Below are positions 63,079-64,000 of a stretch of DNA of 64,000 bases, piece after piece. The stretch comes from Helopsaltes ochotensis (lineage: Eukaryota; Chordata; Aves; Passeriformes; Locustellidae): the NCBI GenBank assembly GCA_013400155.1, contig VXBM01001196.1, positions 174,021-238,020 on the forward strand, read 5' to 3'. The position numbers and the translations under genes are program-made. Each line of letters starts with the position of its first letter. Positions within the stretch are counted from its first letter, which is position 1. The notes under the pieces were generated by a model. The model did not search any database and was not told the origin of the DNA. It was given only the letters and a program-made list of their open reading frames with translations.

Positions 63079-64000
63079 TGTGGTGGTTTCACGTTCGCCA
63101 ATTTCATCCACCAATTTCGTGAGATTTGACTAGGAGAAAACAAAAAGCACAACAGGCCAAAACTTGGAAGTTACATACATAGTTTATTTTCACACACTGA
63201 AGAATAAAAATAGAAAGAAAGAAAAAGAACAAAAAAGAAAAAAAAATTGAAACTTCAAAACCTTTCCTTTTCCCCACAAACTATTTACCTTCCCCACAAA
63301 CCAACATAGAGATACAAAACCATGATTTTCAGTTTACCATCTAAACATAATATTTCATCACACTGGGAGAGGAGTCTCTCTTGGTGTCCATGGATCCCAC
63401 TGACAATAGAAAACAGTTCACCAGTGGGTTTGAATTGCCACAACAAACAATAGCTGGGTAAGAAAACCCTGCTTCCGTGACCCCTCCCATTAGCAGGGTC
63501 CAGGCTGCTTAATGGGCTATAATTCCAAGACTTTTGCATTTAGGGTGTCACTTTTTAAAGATGCACAACTCCACAAGAAAAGATTCCTCATCATGAAGGG
63601 GGAGAGATACCTTCTCATCTCAGTTCAGTTCAAGTATCTCAATGTCCAAACACAAGCACTTTTGCTCAACGAATCCACACAAATTTGCACAACATCTCCC
63701 TAAATGCATATCTTTCTCATAATTTAAAGGGATACTCACTCTGTTCTCCATGGCTCACATCCAGAGAAGTCCAGTCAAAAATGTCCACTTCTTCAATCCC
63801 ATCTTCTAATAAGCTTATCAGTTCCTCCACAGACTTCCCATCCGGCTAAGTTCGCTATGTTTCAATTAATACATCATTTTTTCTCTCTTGAGGAAAGAGG
63901 TTGGAATTCTGAAAGTTTCATACTAAGAAATGGTTAAATTTTGCCCAGGTCCTGTGTTTTTCAGATGTTTAGTTCATGGTGTTAAGTTTCAAGGCCACGC
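63079..64000 (-). mobile_element. LTR element continuing past the window end
   Basis: Begins TGTGGTGGTTTCACGTTCGC; its first 95 bases match the left end of the element at 34867 with about 8 differences. The orientation is minus: TTTATT at 63183-63188 gives a minus-strand AATAAA about 105 bases from the LTR end, so U5 is short. The rest to 64000 is AT-rich with A/G-rich low complexity at 63205-63247. The right end, promoter and duplication lie outside the window; the left flank is AAAAG. It cannot be said whether this is a solo LTR or a provirus. Confidence 0.72.

Overview
The window is AT-rich vertebrate nuclear DNA, most likely from a bird and probably a songbird. Its repeats are almost entirely chicken-repeat-1 (CR1) LINEs and endogenous-retrovirus LTRs, with no Alu-, B1- or L1-like sequence visible, and several LTRs look like families I know from passerine genomes. 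No protein-coding gene, tRNA, rRNA or CRISPR array can be supported. Most long open frames are chance frames or lie inside repeats. The stretch reads as a gene desert or the inside of a very long intron.

Layout. 1-12.4 kb is mostly unique sequence holding a 5'-to-3' CR1 copy with an internal deletion (about 1.85-3.98 kb, + strand) and a short CR1 3' end (8.4 kb, - strand). At 12.4-13.3 kb lies a solo LTR on the - strand with a clean 5-bp target-site duplication and a 108-base A run. 13.3-22.5 kb is unique sequence with one probable decayed LTR and a GGAT microsatellite. 22.6-24.7 kb is a long decayed CR1 (- strand) with a recognisable reverse-transcriptase motif. 24.7-32.0 kb is unique.

The most structured part is 31.99-37.5 kb, a nest of retroelements. 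An ERVL-like provirus on the + strand (5' LTR, leader, broken gag) appears interrupted by a CR1 fragment, by a + strand LTR that itself carries a - strand LTR, and by a - strand LTR element whose middle is an 899-base assembly gap. The outer gag runs directly into an LTR of another family.

From 37.5 kb on the sequence is mostly unique. It holds a CR1 copy (41.2-42.5 kb, - strand), a 1290-bp solo LTR with a 6-bp duplication (48.1-49.4 kb, + strand), and at the right edge the start of a - strand LTR of the same family as the gapped element.

There are no co-working genes to describe. The biology visible is retroelement insertion, nesting and decay. A few exon-like islands (53.1-53.5 kb, 56.5 kb, 13.7 kb on +; 10.5 kb on -) are listed as leads only, because short open frames next to splice-like signals are common by chance.
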